Below, piece by piece: positions 8,581 to 16,512 of a stretch of 64,000 nt of DNA. The notes below the pieces were generated by a model that was given only the letters and a program-made list of their open reading frames with translations, was not told the DNA's origin and ran no database searches. Numbering within the stretch: the first letter of the stretch is position 1; every line of letters starts with the position of its first letter. Origin of the DNA: JALOOB01 sp040766655. Lineage in GTDB: Bacteria; Chloroflexota; Anaerolineae; CG2-30-64-16. The stretch spans positions 1 through 64,000 of the forward strand of contig JAXGQB010000006.1 of NCBI GenBank assembly GCA_040766655.1. The letters are read 5' to 3'. The translations under genes were made by a program, and so were the position numbers.

Positions 8581-11142
8581 ATGATCCCACGAAAACTACG
8601 TGTCTGCGGCTTCATGTGCTACGGGGAGGAGCAGTCACTCGAGTTCACCGGCATGCACATGACCAGCCTGACGGGCGACAATGGGCATGGCAAGTCGGCC
8701 CTGCTCGACGCGATCACCTGGGCGCTGTGGGGCAAGGCGCGCGCGCGGCGCGACGACGAGCTGATCACCCTCGGCCTGACCGAGATGTGGGTCGATCTCG
8801 AGTTCGCGCTCGGATCCCAGGTGTATCGCGTCTGGCGCCAGCGCAGCAAGCGCGGGCGCGGGCAGAGCGACCTGCACTTCTACATCTGGGACGACGCGCA
8901 GGGCGATTGGCGCCTGCTGGACGAGGGCAACCTGCTGCAGCGACAGGCGCAGATCATCCGCACCCTGCGGCTCGACTACGAGACGTTCGTCAACTCGGCC
9001 TTCCTCCTCCAGGGCCGCGCAGACTCCTTCACCGTCAAGACCCCGACCGAGCGCAAGCAGATCCTGGCCGACATCCTGGGGCTGGGACGCTACGACCAGT
9101 ACGAGGAGCGCGCGAAATCGGCCGTCCAGGTGCGCAGGGAGCGCACGATCGGCATCGAGTCCGAGCTCAGGTCGATCGACGCGGAGCTGGCCGACCGCGC
9201 GGCCGTGGAGGCCCGCCTGGCCGAGGCGCGCCACGCCGTGGAATCCGCCCAGGCGGCCCTGAGCCTGGCCGAGGCGGAACGGACTGCATCGCGGAGCCAG
9301 GTTCAGGCGCTCCGCGCCCGACAGCAACAGCTCGATGATCTGCTCGCGCGTACCCGGCGCGACGAGCGCGAGCTGGCGGACCTGCGTTCGCAGCTGGAGC
9401 AGGCCAACGCGCGGCTGCACACGCTGGAGGCCGTCCTGGCGCAGCGGGATGAGATCGAGGCTGGCTGGCACGAGTTGGAGGCGGTGCGGGCCGCCGAGGC
9501 CGGGTGGAACGAGCGGCTGCGCCGCTACAGCGAGCTGCAGGCGCGGGTCAGCCGCGCCCAACGTGCGGTCGATCAGGCGCGCATGGAGCTGGTGTCCGAA
9601 GCGCGGCGGCTCGAGGAGCGCAGCACGGAATTGGGCGCGAAGGTCGCAGCGGTGGATGGTCACCGCAAGGCCCTGGCGGGGACTCAGGACCTGCTCGCGC
9701 AGTTGGATCAGCAGCAGGCGCGCCGCGAAGCCATCACGTTCGAGCTGCTAGAGATCGGGGATCGCTCCGCCGGGGTGCGCCACGAGATGGAGCGCGTCAA
9801 GGCGGAGGGCCAGGCGGTCAAGGAGCGCCTCGAGTTGCTGACCGGCGCGGGCGAGGCCGTGTGCCCCGTCTGTAATCAGCCGCTGAGCGACGAGCACCGC
9901 GCCCGCGTCATCGCACAGCTCTCGGCCGAACGCGATCAGCTAGGTGAGCGCTACCGCGCGAGTTTGAGCGAGTCCAAGGCGCTGACCGGCCGCAAGGCGG
10001 CGCTGGAGGCGGAGGACCGGGAGCTGGCGCGCAGCCTGACCTCCCGGGCCGCGCGGCAGCGGCAGGCGGCCCAGGTCGAGGCCGCGATTGTCGAGTGCGA
10101 GCGTGCCGCGACCGAGCAGGTCGCGGTCGACGAGCGCGCGTCGGAAGTGGCCGGGCGGCTCAGCCGGCAGGAGTACGGCGGCAGTGCACAGGCGGAGCTT
10201 GCTGCACTCGCAGCCGCCATGGGGGAGACGAGCTACGACGCGGCCGCGCACGACCAGGTCCGCCGCGAGATGCAGCGGCTCCATCCATTCGACGCCCGGT
10301 ACACGCGCCAGCTGCTGCCCGCGCTCGAGGGCCTCGATGAAGCGCGCGGACGCTGCCAGTCGCTGTCCGCGCAGGTGGCTCGCCGGGACGAGGACCTGGC
10401 AGCCGCGGCCGTCCAGCGCACTGCCCTCCAGGATGCGCTGGGGGGGCTGCCGCACCTGGAAGCGACGCTCAAGGAGGCGGAGGCGCGGTGGCTGCAGGCC
10501 GAGAGCGCCAGCCGGCGCGCCCAGCAGCAGCAGGGCGCAGCCGAGCAACAGCTTCACGTCATCGATCAGCTGGAAGAGCGCCGCACCCGGCTGCGCGCGG
10601 ACCTGGATGCGCTGAACGCGGAGATCAGCCTGTTCTCCGAATTGCGCGAGGCGTTCGGCAAGAAGGGCATCCAGGCCATGATCATCGAGAGCGCCATCCC
10701 CGAGGTCGAGACCGAGGCGAACCGCCTGCTCCAGCGCATGACCGAGGGCCGCATGAACCTGCGACTGGAGACGCAGCGGGAGAAGGTGACCGGCGGCGTG
10801 GCCGAGACGCTCGAGATCATCATCTCCGATGAGCTTGGCTCGCGGTCCTACGAGCTCTACTCCGGCGGTGAAGCATTTCGGGCCAACCTGGCGCTGCGCA
10901 TTGCGCTGAGCCGGTTGCTGGCGCGCCGCGCGGGCGCGCAATTGCAGACTCTCGTGATCGACGAGGGGTTCGGTTCGCAGGACACGCGCGGCCTCGACAT
11001 GGTCGTGGAGACGATCAACTCGATCAAGGGAGACTTCGAGCTCGTGATCGTCATCAGCCACATCGACGAGCTGAAGGACCAGTTCGGCGCGCGCATCGAC
11101 GTGGTGAAGCGGCCCGGCGGATCGCGCATCGCGGTGGTGTAG
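8581..11142 (+). CDS. SbcC/Rad50-like SMC-family ATPase
   Basis: The 853-residue protein has an N-terminal Walker A (GDNGHGKSALLDAI, near residue 35), a long coiled coil interrupted near residue 427 by a CPVC zinc hook, a signature region ELYSGGEAFR, and a C-terminal Walker B LVIDEGFGSQD. This is the SbcC/Rad50 plan, somewhat shorter than E. coli SbcC. It would tether and process DNA ends with an Mre11/SbcD nuclease, but no nuclease gene is adjacent. It is probably co-transcribed with glyQS or driven from the short hairpin-bearing gap. Confidence 0.88.
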   Translation: MIPRKLRVCGFMCYGEEQSLEFTGMHMTSLTGDNGHGKSALLDAITWALWGKARARRDDELITLGLTEMWVDLEFALGSQVYRVWRQRSKRGRGQSDLHFYIWDDAQGDWRLLDEGNLLQRQAQIIRTLRLDYETFVNSAFLLQGRADSFTVKTPTERKQILADILGLGRYDQYEERAKSAVQVRRERTIGIESELRSIDAELADRAAVEARLAEARHAVESAQAALSLAEAERTASRSQVQALRARQQQLDDLLARTRRDERELADLRSQLEQANARLHTLEAVLAQRDEIEAGWHELEAVRAAEAGWNERLRRYSELQARVSRAQRAVDQARMELVSEARRLEERSTELGAKVAAVDGHRKALAGTQDLLAQLDQQQARREAITFELLEIGDRSAGVRHEMERVKAEGQAVKERLELLTGAGEAVCPVCNQPLSDEHRARVIAQLSAERDQLGERYRASLSESKALTGRKAALEAEDRELARSLTSRAARQRQAAQVEAAIVECERAATEQVAVDERASEVAGRLSRQEYGGSAQAELAALAAAMGETSYDAAAHDQVRREMQRLHPFDARYTRQLLPALEGLDEARGRCQSLSAQVARRDEDLAAAAVQRTALQDALGGLPHLEATLKEAEARWLQAESASRRAQQQQGAAEQQLHVIDQLEERRTRLRADLDALNAEISLFSELREAFGKKGIQAMIIESAIPEVETEANRLLQRMTEGRMNLRLETQREKVTGGVAETLEIIISDELGSRSYELYSGGEAFRANLALRIALSRLLARRAGAQLQTLVIDEGFGSQDTRGLDMVVETINSIKGDFELVIVISHIDELKDQFGARIDVVKRPGGSRIAVV

Positions 11143-11143
11143 T

Positions 11144-11227
11144 GGATGGAAGAAGGAAGACGGAAGAAGGAAGATAAAAGAGCGGTGTGAAGGAGCTCGA
11201 TCTTCCTTCTTTCATCTTCCATCTTCC
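11144..11227. repeat. GGAAGA/TCTTCC inverted repeat
   Basis: Purine-rich GGAAGA-type units at 11144-11175 are mirrored by TCTTCC-type units at 11200-11227 around a 24-base loop. The element fills most of the 110-base gap before the dehydratase gene. The same style of repeat lies inside glyQS at 6351-6436. Confidence 0.75.
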
Positions 11228-11252
11228 TTATCGTACAAGAGCGAGGTAGCCA

Positions 11253-12212
11253 GTGGTCACATTCGACGACATCCTCTCCGCTGCCAGCCGGATCGCGGGC
11301 GCGGCGCATTGCACCCCCGTCGCCACGTCGCGGCTGCTCGATGCCGCGTGCGACGCAACCGTGTTCCTGAAGTGCGAGAACCTGCAGCGCGTCGGCGCGT
11401 TCAAGTTCCGCGGCGCCTACAACGCCGTGACGCGGCTCAGCGATGAGCAGAAGGCGCGCGGGGTCATCACCCACTCGTCCGGCAATCACGCGCAGGCGTT
11501 GGCGCTGGTGTGCCGCATCCTCGGCGTGCACGCGACCATCGTCATGCCGCAGGATGCGCCGCGCATGAAGTTGGATGCGACGCGCGACTACGGCGCGGAG
11601 ATCGTCGTCTACGACATCGAGAAGGACACCCGCGAGGCCATCTCAGATCGCCTGGCGGCCGAACACGGCTACACGCTGATCCCGCCCTATGACCACCCGC
11701 ACATCGTGGCAGGCGCGGGGACCACGGCGCTGGAGCTGTTCGATGAAGTTGGCGAGCTGGACTATCTCTTCGTGCCGTGCGGCGGGGCCGGGCTACTGAG
11801 CGGCTGCGCGGTGGCGGCCAAGGCCCGTTCCCCCCGGTGCAAGGTGATCGGCGTCGAGCCGGCCGCGGGCGACGACGCGAAGCGCTCGTTCGAGAGCGGC
11901 GTGCTGCAGACGGTCCACAACCCGGTCACCATCGCCGACGGCGCACGCACCCCCTACCTGGGCCAGGTGACGTTCCCCCTGGTGCGGCAGTACGTGGACG
12001 ACATGATCGCGGTGGAGGACGATGACCTCGTGCGCACGATGGTCTTCGTCTGGACGCGCATGAAGCTCGTGGTCGAGCCAACCGGCGTGCTGGGGCTGGC
12101 CGCGGTGTACAATCACCGGTATGCGGTGGCGGGCAAGCGCGTCGGCGCGGTGATCAGCGGCGGCAACGTGGACATCGGCCAGGCCGCCGCGTGGTTCAGC
12201 AGCCTGCCCTGA
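11253..12212 (+). CDS. PLP-dependent threonine/serine dehydratase family enzyme
   Basis: The 319-residue fold-type II PLP enzyme has Lys51 in FKFRGAYNA, the phosphate-binding loop PCGGAGLLSG and the SSGNHAQ substrate loop. The length lacks the regulatory ACT domain of biosynthetic IlvA. Such proteins are catabolic threonine dehydratases, serine racemases or 3-hydroxyaspartate ammonia-lyases, which cannot be told apart from sequence alone. The GTG start at 11253 has a GAGG about 7 bases upstream. Confidence 0.88.
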   Translation: MVTFDDILSAASRIAGAAHCTPVATSRLLDAACDATVFLKCENLQRVGAFKFRGAYNAVTRLSDEQKARGVITHSSGNHAQALALVCRILGVHATIVMPQDAPRMKLDATRDYGAEIVVYDIEKDTREAISDRLAAEHGYTLIPPYDHPHIVAGAGTTALELFDEVGELDYLFVPCGGAGLLSGCAVAAKARSPRCKVIGVEPAAGDDAKRSFESGVLQTVHNPVTIADGARTPYLGQVTFPLVRQYVDDMIAVEDDDLVRTMVFVWTRMKLVVEPTGVLGLAAVYNHRYAVAGKRVGAVISGGNVDIGQAAAWFSSLP

Positions 12213-12261
12213 GTGGGACGCAGGTTTCGTCTTGACGATTGGCGGGTCACCCGCGCCGCGC

Positions 12262-13038
12262 CTACAGCACGTCCCGGCGCGCGATGTGCCACCCGCCCAG
12301 CAGGGCGACAAGCAGTCCCCCGCCCGCGCCGATCGCCAGGAAGAGCGGCACGGACATGACCAGGTCCGGGATCCCCATGGTCGACAGTGCCAGCAGCCCC
12401 GGCATGGACCATGGGAAGAAGCGGGCCAGGTCACCTTCGAAGACCAGCACGGTCGTGACCGTCGCCGCGATGCCCGTGGCGAATGCTACGACGTAGTTGG
12501 GCCACCGGCTGCTCACCCACAGGTGGATCGAAACCATCAGAAATGACGCCCCGTAGAGCAGGGCGTAGCTCTGCCCCATCTGGGCCCACGGGATGGTCGC
12601 TGCGGTCAAGCCATACCCCGGATTGATGGCCTGCAGGATGAGGCCGATCAGGACGACCAGGCCGAACATGACGACCGTGCTGATGCCGATCAGCGCCAGG
12701 CTGATCGCCGCCTTCGCCGCATAGAAGGCCCAGCGCGGCGCCGGCATCGTGTAGAGCAGCGCCCAGTTCCGGCGGTCATATTCGAGTCCGTTCAGCAGCG
12801 CGGTCTCCAGGGTCACGAAGAGCGGCATCATCAGCAGCGACCAGAAGAGCAAGCTGCTCTGGTTCAGGCTCAGCCATGGGTTCCGGTCCACCTGGTTCAG
12901 GTGATACTCACTGCCCTGGATGTACATGGCGAACTGGAGAACGGCGATGATCAGCGGCGCAAGCACCGTCATCAGCAGTGCCAGGGTGCGCCTGGTCTTC
13001 AACATCTCTGCGCTGAGTGCGCGTCCGAGTGCGTTCAT
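12262..13038 (-). CDS. ABC-2 type transporter permease
   Basis: The 258-residue hydrophobic protein has about six predicted membrane segments and begins with the charged MNALGRALSAEMLKTRRT typical of BcrB/NatB-like permeases. It overlaps the upstream ATPase gene by ATGA, so the two form a tight two-gene operon. The substrate is unknown; relatives export peptides such as bacitracin or lantibiotics. Control by the neighbouring two-component system is likely (see 14023-14077). Confidence 0.87.
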   Translation of the reverse strand: MNALGRALSAEMLKTRRTLALLMTVLAPLIIAVLQFAMYIQGSEYHLNQVDRNPWLSLNQSSLLFWSLLMMPLFVTLETALLNGLEYDRRNWALLYTMPAPRWAFYAAKAAISLALIGISTVVMFGLVVLIGLILQAINPGYGLTAATIPWAQMGQSYALLYGASFLMVSIHLWVSSRWPNYVVAFATGIAATVTTVLVFEGDLARFFPWSMPGLLALSTMGIPDLVMSVPLFLAIGAGGGLLVALLGGWHIARRDVL

Positions 13039-13961
13039 CGAATTCCTCCGGCCGCGGGCGATGCGGTCAATTGCAGAAAGATGTCTTCGAGCGAGGGTTG
13101 TTCGAGCGCGACGTGGTAGACGCTGTGGCCATTGCCTACTAACTGGCTGGTCAACAGGCCGGCATCGGCCTCGCCGTTGGCGACGACGCGCAGGGTGTGA
13201 TTGCCGTTGTGCGCCACCTGCCAGCCGGCCTGGCGCAGGGTCTGCTGGGCAGCCTCCGGCTGATCCACCTTCACCGTGACGTGATCCTGGTAGCGCCCGC
13301 GCAGCCCGTCCGGCGTGCCCTGGAAGATCAGCCGGCCCGCCTGGATGATGCCGATGTGTGTGGCGGTCTGCTCGACCTCGCTGAGCAGGTGGCTGGAGAC
13401 GAAGACGGTCATGCCGTACTCGCGCGGCAGGCGGCGGATCAGCTCGCGCACCTCGTGGATGCCGGCCGGATCCAGGCCGTTGGTCGGCTCGTCCAGGATC
13501 AGGAGCGGCGGGAGGGTCAACAAGGCGGCGGCCAGCCCCAGGCGCTGGATCATGCCGAGCGAGTAGGCGCCCGCCCTCCGGTCGGCAGCCTGCTCCAGGC
13601 CGACGGTCGCGAGCGCGAAGTTGACCTGGGCAGAGGTGCCTGAGCGGAGCCGGCGGACCACCTCCAGGTTCTCGCGGCCGGTCAGGTGCGGGTAGAGGGC
13701 CGGCGCCTCGACCAGCGAGCCGATCTTTGCCAGCAGCGCGGTGGTGTCTCCCCGCAACGGTGAGCCGAACAGCCGCACGCGTCCCGCGGTCGGCCGGATG
13801 AGCCCCAGCAGCATGCGGATCGTGGTGGTCTTGCCTGCGCCGTTCGGCCCGAGAAAGCCGTAGACGCTGCCTTGCGGCACCGAAAGATCGAGGTGATCGA
13901 CTGCAGAGAGGCGGCCGAAACGCCGCGTCAGGCCTTCGGTTTCGATCAGGTTATTCGTCAT
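13035..13961 (-). CDS. ABC transporter ATP-binding protein (BcrA type)
   Basis: The 308-residue ATPase has Walker A GPNGAGKTTT, signature YSLGMIQRLGLA, Walker B LLILDEPTNGLDPAG and the H-loop VSSHLLSE. The signature is the LGM form common in BcrA/CcmA-like ATPases. The extra 80-residue C-terminal segment is usual for antibiotic-peptide exporters. A purine-rich AAGGGGG lies 10 bases upstream of the ATG. It heads the operon with the permease and sits downstream of a histidine kinase gene on the same strand. Confidence 0.92.
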   Translation of the reverse strand: MTNNLIETEGLTRRFGRLSAVDHLDLSVPQGSVYGFLGPNGAGKTTTIRMLLGLIRPTAGRVRLFGSPLRGDTTALLAKIGSLVEAPALYPHLTGRENLEVVRRLRSGTSAQVNFALATVGLEQAADRRAGAYSLGMIQRLGLAAALLTLPPLLILDEPTNGLDPAGIHEVRELIRRLPREYGMTVFVSSHLLSEVEQTATHIGIIQAGRLIFQGTPDGLRGRYQDHVTVKVDQPEAAQQTLRQAGWQVAHNGNHTLRVVANGEADAGLLTSQLVGNGHSVYHVALEQPSLEDIFLQLTASPAAGGIR

Positions 13962-14022
13962 CGTGTGCTATCCCCCTTCGATGGTGCGCACGCGTCATGC
14001 GCGGTCGACGCACCTGGGAGAT

Positions 14023-14077
14023 AGCTTACCGGTCGCCTGTCTCAGCCGTATCGGGGGTCTGTCGCAAGCCTGTCGCA
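14023..14077 (-). promoter_or_regulatory. four-copy 11-bp direct-repeat operator and -10 of the ABC operon
   Basis: Read on the plus strand, heptamers TGTCTCA (14038), TATCGGG (14049), TGTCGCA (14060) and TGTCGCA (14071) are spaced exactly 11 bp. On the coding (minus) strand the last lies 10 bp before a -10-like TAAGCT (14028-14023). The array overlaps the end of the kinase gene. Period and heptamer (CTGTCGCAA) resemble a PhoB box. The same layout occurs at 16357-16411. Confidence 0.75.
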
Positions 14078-15642
14078 AACGCCAGGCGGATCGTGAAACA
14101 GCTGCCCTTGCCGGCAGTGCTCTCCACTGCCACACTCCCGCCCATCGCCTCCGTCAACTCCTTGACCAGCGCCAACCCGAGGCCCGCGCCGTCGCCGGTC
14201 CGGGCGCGGCCGTTCTCCCCGCGGTAGAAGCGCTCCCAGATGCGGGGCAGCTCGGCGGGCGGGATGCCCACCCCGGTGTCCCGCACCTCCAGCACCACGG
14301 CGTCGGGCTCGGCCCTGAGGCTGACCGCGACGATGCCGCCCGGCTCGGTGTGCCGGATCGCGTTGTGCAGCAGGTTGGCCACCACCTGGCCCAGCCGCTC
14401 GGCATCCGCGCAGGCCGGGGGCAGGCCGTCGGGCACGTCGGCCATCACCTCCACGCGGCCGGTCTGCCAGGCGAGGGGCGCCAGCGCGTCGACCGCGCGG
14501 CGGGCGGCCGCGGCAACGTCGGTGGGCCGGCATTCGAGTTGAAGCTGCCCGGCCTCGGCACGCGCCAGCAGGAAGAGATCGTCGATCAATCCCTGCAGCC
14601 GCGCCATTTCGCCGTCCATCACCGCCAGGTCGTGCCGGAGGTCCGGTGGCGGACCGTCGCCTGACCGCGCCAGGTTCGATTCCAGCACGGCGCGGACGGT
14701 GGCGACCGGCGTGCGCAGCTCGTGCGATACGCCCGCGATCATCTCGCGGCGCGCCTGCAGCAGACGCGTCACCGTGTCGCGCTCGACCTGCAGATCCGCC
14801 AGGGTGCGTGCCAGCTCATCGGCCATGGCATTGAAGTCGGCCTGCAGGTGCGCCACCTCGTCTTCGCCCGTGACCGGCACGCGGGCGGTGTAGTCGCCCT
14901 GGCGCACCGCCCTGGCTGCCGCGGCCAGCGCATCGAGCCGCTTCGTCGTCTGCCGCGCAAAGAGAAGCGAGAAGAGTGCGGATGGCGGCAGCAGCGCGGC
15001 CAGGCCGATGAAGGCCAGGACGACGATCACGCCGGCCGTGGGGAAGATGCGCAGGAGAAGCTCGCTCGCCATGTTGACCACGGCGCCAGGATGGTCGACC
15101 GGCTGAGATGTCACCTGGTAGGTGTAGGGAGAAGCGAGGAACAAGAGCAGCGCAGCCAGCACGATCACGAGCACCACGAGGACCAGGTGCGCATGGGTCA
15201 GTGACCACAGCAGCCGGCGCCGTCGCAGCGCGTCCCATGCTTGCCAGATGCGCAGCGCGGCCCGTGTGACCAGGTACCCGATGCCGGTCGCGGCCAACAG
15301 CGTGGGCGCGGTCCCCGCGGACAGGTGCGACGAGGTCCAGGCAGCCTCCAGGCCCAGGCCGCGCGCCGGCGGAATCAGGGCCAACATGGCGGCGCTCAGC
15401 GCCGCGGCCGCGGCAACCTCACAGGCAAGCTGGCGCAGTGCGGTCCCCCGGGGCAGCCGCGTGCGCAAGACCATCCAGATGCCGCTCAGGCCGCACAGCA
15501 CGAGCATGCCGTTGTTCAGCGCGTTGGGCGTCACACGTCCCGCCAGGCCCGCCAGCGCAAGCACGACGAGCAGGCCGATGGCCCATGCTTCACCGAGCGC
15601 ACGGATGGGGTTGACGCCGAGGAAGCATCGTCTTTGCCTCAT
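14026..15642 (-). CDS. membrane sensor histidine kinase (PhoR-like)
   Basis: The start is the ATG that overlaps the regulator stop as ATGA. The 538-residue protein has about five or six hydrophobic segments in its first 240 residues, a HAMP-like linker (RLDALAAAARAVRQGDYTAR), a HisKA domain with phospho-accepting His307 in VSHELRTP, and a HATPase_c domain with N box NLLHNAIRHT and GxG boxes. It should autophosphorylate and pass phosphate to the upstream-encoded OmpR-type regulator. The reading frame extends further upstream but overlaps the regulator in another frame; that part is not coding. Confidence 0.9.
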   Translation of the reverse strand: MRQRRCFLGVNPIRALGEAWAIGLLVVLALAGLAGRVTPNALNNGMLVLCGLSGIWMVLRTRLPRGTALRQLACEVAAAAALSAAMLALIPPARGLGLEAAWTSSHLSAGTAPTLLAATGIGYLVTRAALRIWQAWDALRRRRLLWSLTHAHLVLVVLVIVLAALLLFLASPYTYQVTSQPVDHPGAVVNMASELLLRIFPTAGVIVVLAFIGLAALLPPSALFSLLFARQTTKRLDALAAAARAVRQGDYTARVPVTGEDEVAHLQADFNAMADELARTLADLQVERDTVTRLLQARREMIAGVSHELRTPVATVRAVLESNLARSGDGPPPDLRHDLAVMDGEMARLQGLIDDLFLLARAEAGQLQLECRPTDVAAAARRAVDALAPLAWQTGRVEVMADVPDGLPPACADAERLGQVVANLLHNAIRHTEPGGIVAVSLRAEPDAVVLEVRDTGVGIPPAELPRIWERFYRGENGRARTGDGAGLGLALVKELTEAMGGSVAVESTAGKGSCFTIRLAFATGLRQTPDTAETGDR

Positions 15643-16349
15643 GGCCAGGCCTGTGACTCCGCTCGCAGCCGGTAGCCCACGCCCCACACCGTCTCGATGG
15701 CGTCCTCCAGCGGGCCGAGCTTCTTCCGCAGCCTCAGGATCGCATTGTCGACCGACCGGTCGCCGGTGACGTACTCCGCGCCCCAGACGGTGTCCAGCAG
15801 GTACGACCGGCTGAACGCGCGGCCCGGGTTTCGCAGGAGCAGTCGCAACAGGTCGAACTCCGTGCGGGTCAGATCGAGCGGGGCACCATCCAGCGTGGCC
15901 CGGTACGCGGCCGGATCGAGGCGAAGGGGCCCGTAGCTGAGCGGCATCGCGTCCGTTGTGCGGTCCGCGGCGACGATTTCCTGCACGTGCTGGATGCGCC
16001 GGAGCAGGGCATGGATGCGGGCCACCAACTCGCGCACGCTGAACGGCTTGGTCAGGTAGTCGTCCGCCCCTAATTCCAGGCCGACGACGCGATCCGTCTC
16101 CTCCACGCGCGCGGTCAGCATCAGCACCGGAACGGCCGAGGTCGCCCTCAGCCGGCGCAGCACCTCCAGCCCGTCCAGCTTGGGCAGCATCCAGTCGAGG
16201 ATGACCAGGTCGGGCGTGTGCTGGCCGAACATCTGCAGGGCGGCCAGGCCATCCGCGGCGTGCCGCACCTCGTAGCCCTCCGCTTGGAGCTCGCGGCGGA
16301 TCACTCCGGCGAGATCGAGCGCATCTTCGATGAGCAGGATGGTTGTCAT
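15639..16349 (-). CDS. OmpR/PhoB-family response regulator
   Basis: The 236-residue protein has a receiver domain (Asp52 in LVILDWMLP, Thr/Lys switch residues in MLTARVEE and TKPFSVREL) and a C-terminal winged helix (GDRSVDNAILRLRKKL). The start at 16349 is fixed by a -10 TATCAT ending 7 bases upstream, which predicts a leaderless mRNA; longer in-frame starts would precede the promoter. Four 11-bp-spaced heptamers sit just upstream, so autoregulation is likely. It forms an operon with the kinase. Confidence 0.93.
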   Translation of the reverse strand: MTTILLIEDALDLAGVIRRELQAEGYEVRHAADGLAALQMFGQHTPDLVILDWMLPKLDGLEVLRRLRATSAVPVLMLTARVEETDRVVGLELGADDYLTKPFSVRELVARIHALLRRIQHVQEIVAADRTTDAMPLSYGPLRLDPAAYRATLDGAPLDLTRTEFDLLRLLLRNPGRAFSRSYLLDTVWGAEYVTGDRSVDNAILRLRKKLGPLEDAIETVWGVGYRLRAESQAWP

Positions 16350-16356
16350 AGGCCCC

Positions 16357-16411
16357 ATGATACCGGCGATCTGTTGCCGGGATGTGGCGGAAATGTCGCA
16401 GATGTGTCGCA
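16357..16411 (-). promoter_or_regulatory. four-copy 11-bp direct-repeat operator and -10 of the two-component operon
   Basis: Plus-strand heptamers TGTTGCC (16372), TGTGGCG (16383), TGTCGCA (16394) and TGTCGCA (16405) are exactly 11 bp apart. The first lies 10 bp from a minus-strand -10 TATCAT (16362-16357), as in the ABC operon promoter. No -35 is visible where the repeats lie, which suits an activator-dependent promoter. Confidence 0.78.
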
Positions 16412-16468
16412 AGGCACGCCTGCGCACCGCCACCGCGCAGTCTAGCACATGCGCATGGGAAGCTCAAC

Positions 16469-16497
16469 TTGACGGTATGAACTTTTGTTCGTATCAT
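16469..16497 (+). promoter_or_regulatory. promoter of the radical SAM gene
   Basis: TTGACG (16469-16474), 17 bp, TATCAT (16492-16497), the same hexamers as the glyQS promoter. Start of transcription near 16504 rules out the in-frame ATG at 16477 and supports ATG 16513. Confidence 0.78.
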
Positions 16498-16512
16498 TGG
16501 GTCGAGGGCAGG

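Noticed and set aside
12262..12340. Possible terminator between the dehydratase and the convergent ABC permease
   Set aside because: I found no convincing stem with a T run in the 49-base gap.
14026..16497. A single 823-residue minus-strand reading frame spanning the kinase and the regulator
   Set aside because: The right two-thirds of kilobase overlaps the regulator gene in another frame and reads as Arg/Gly/Pro-rich nonsense; the kinase starts at the ATG overlapping the regulator stop.
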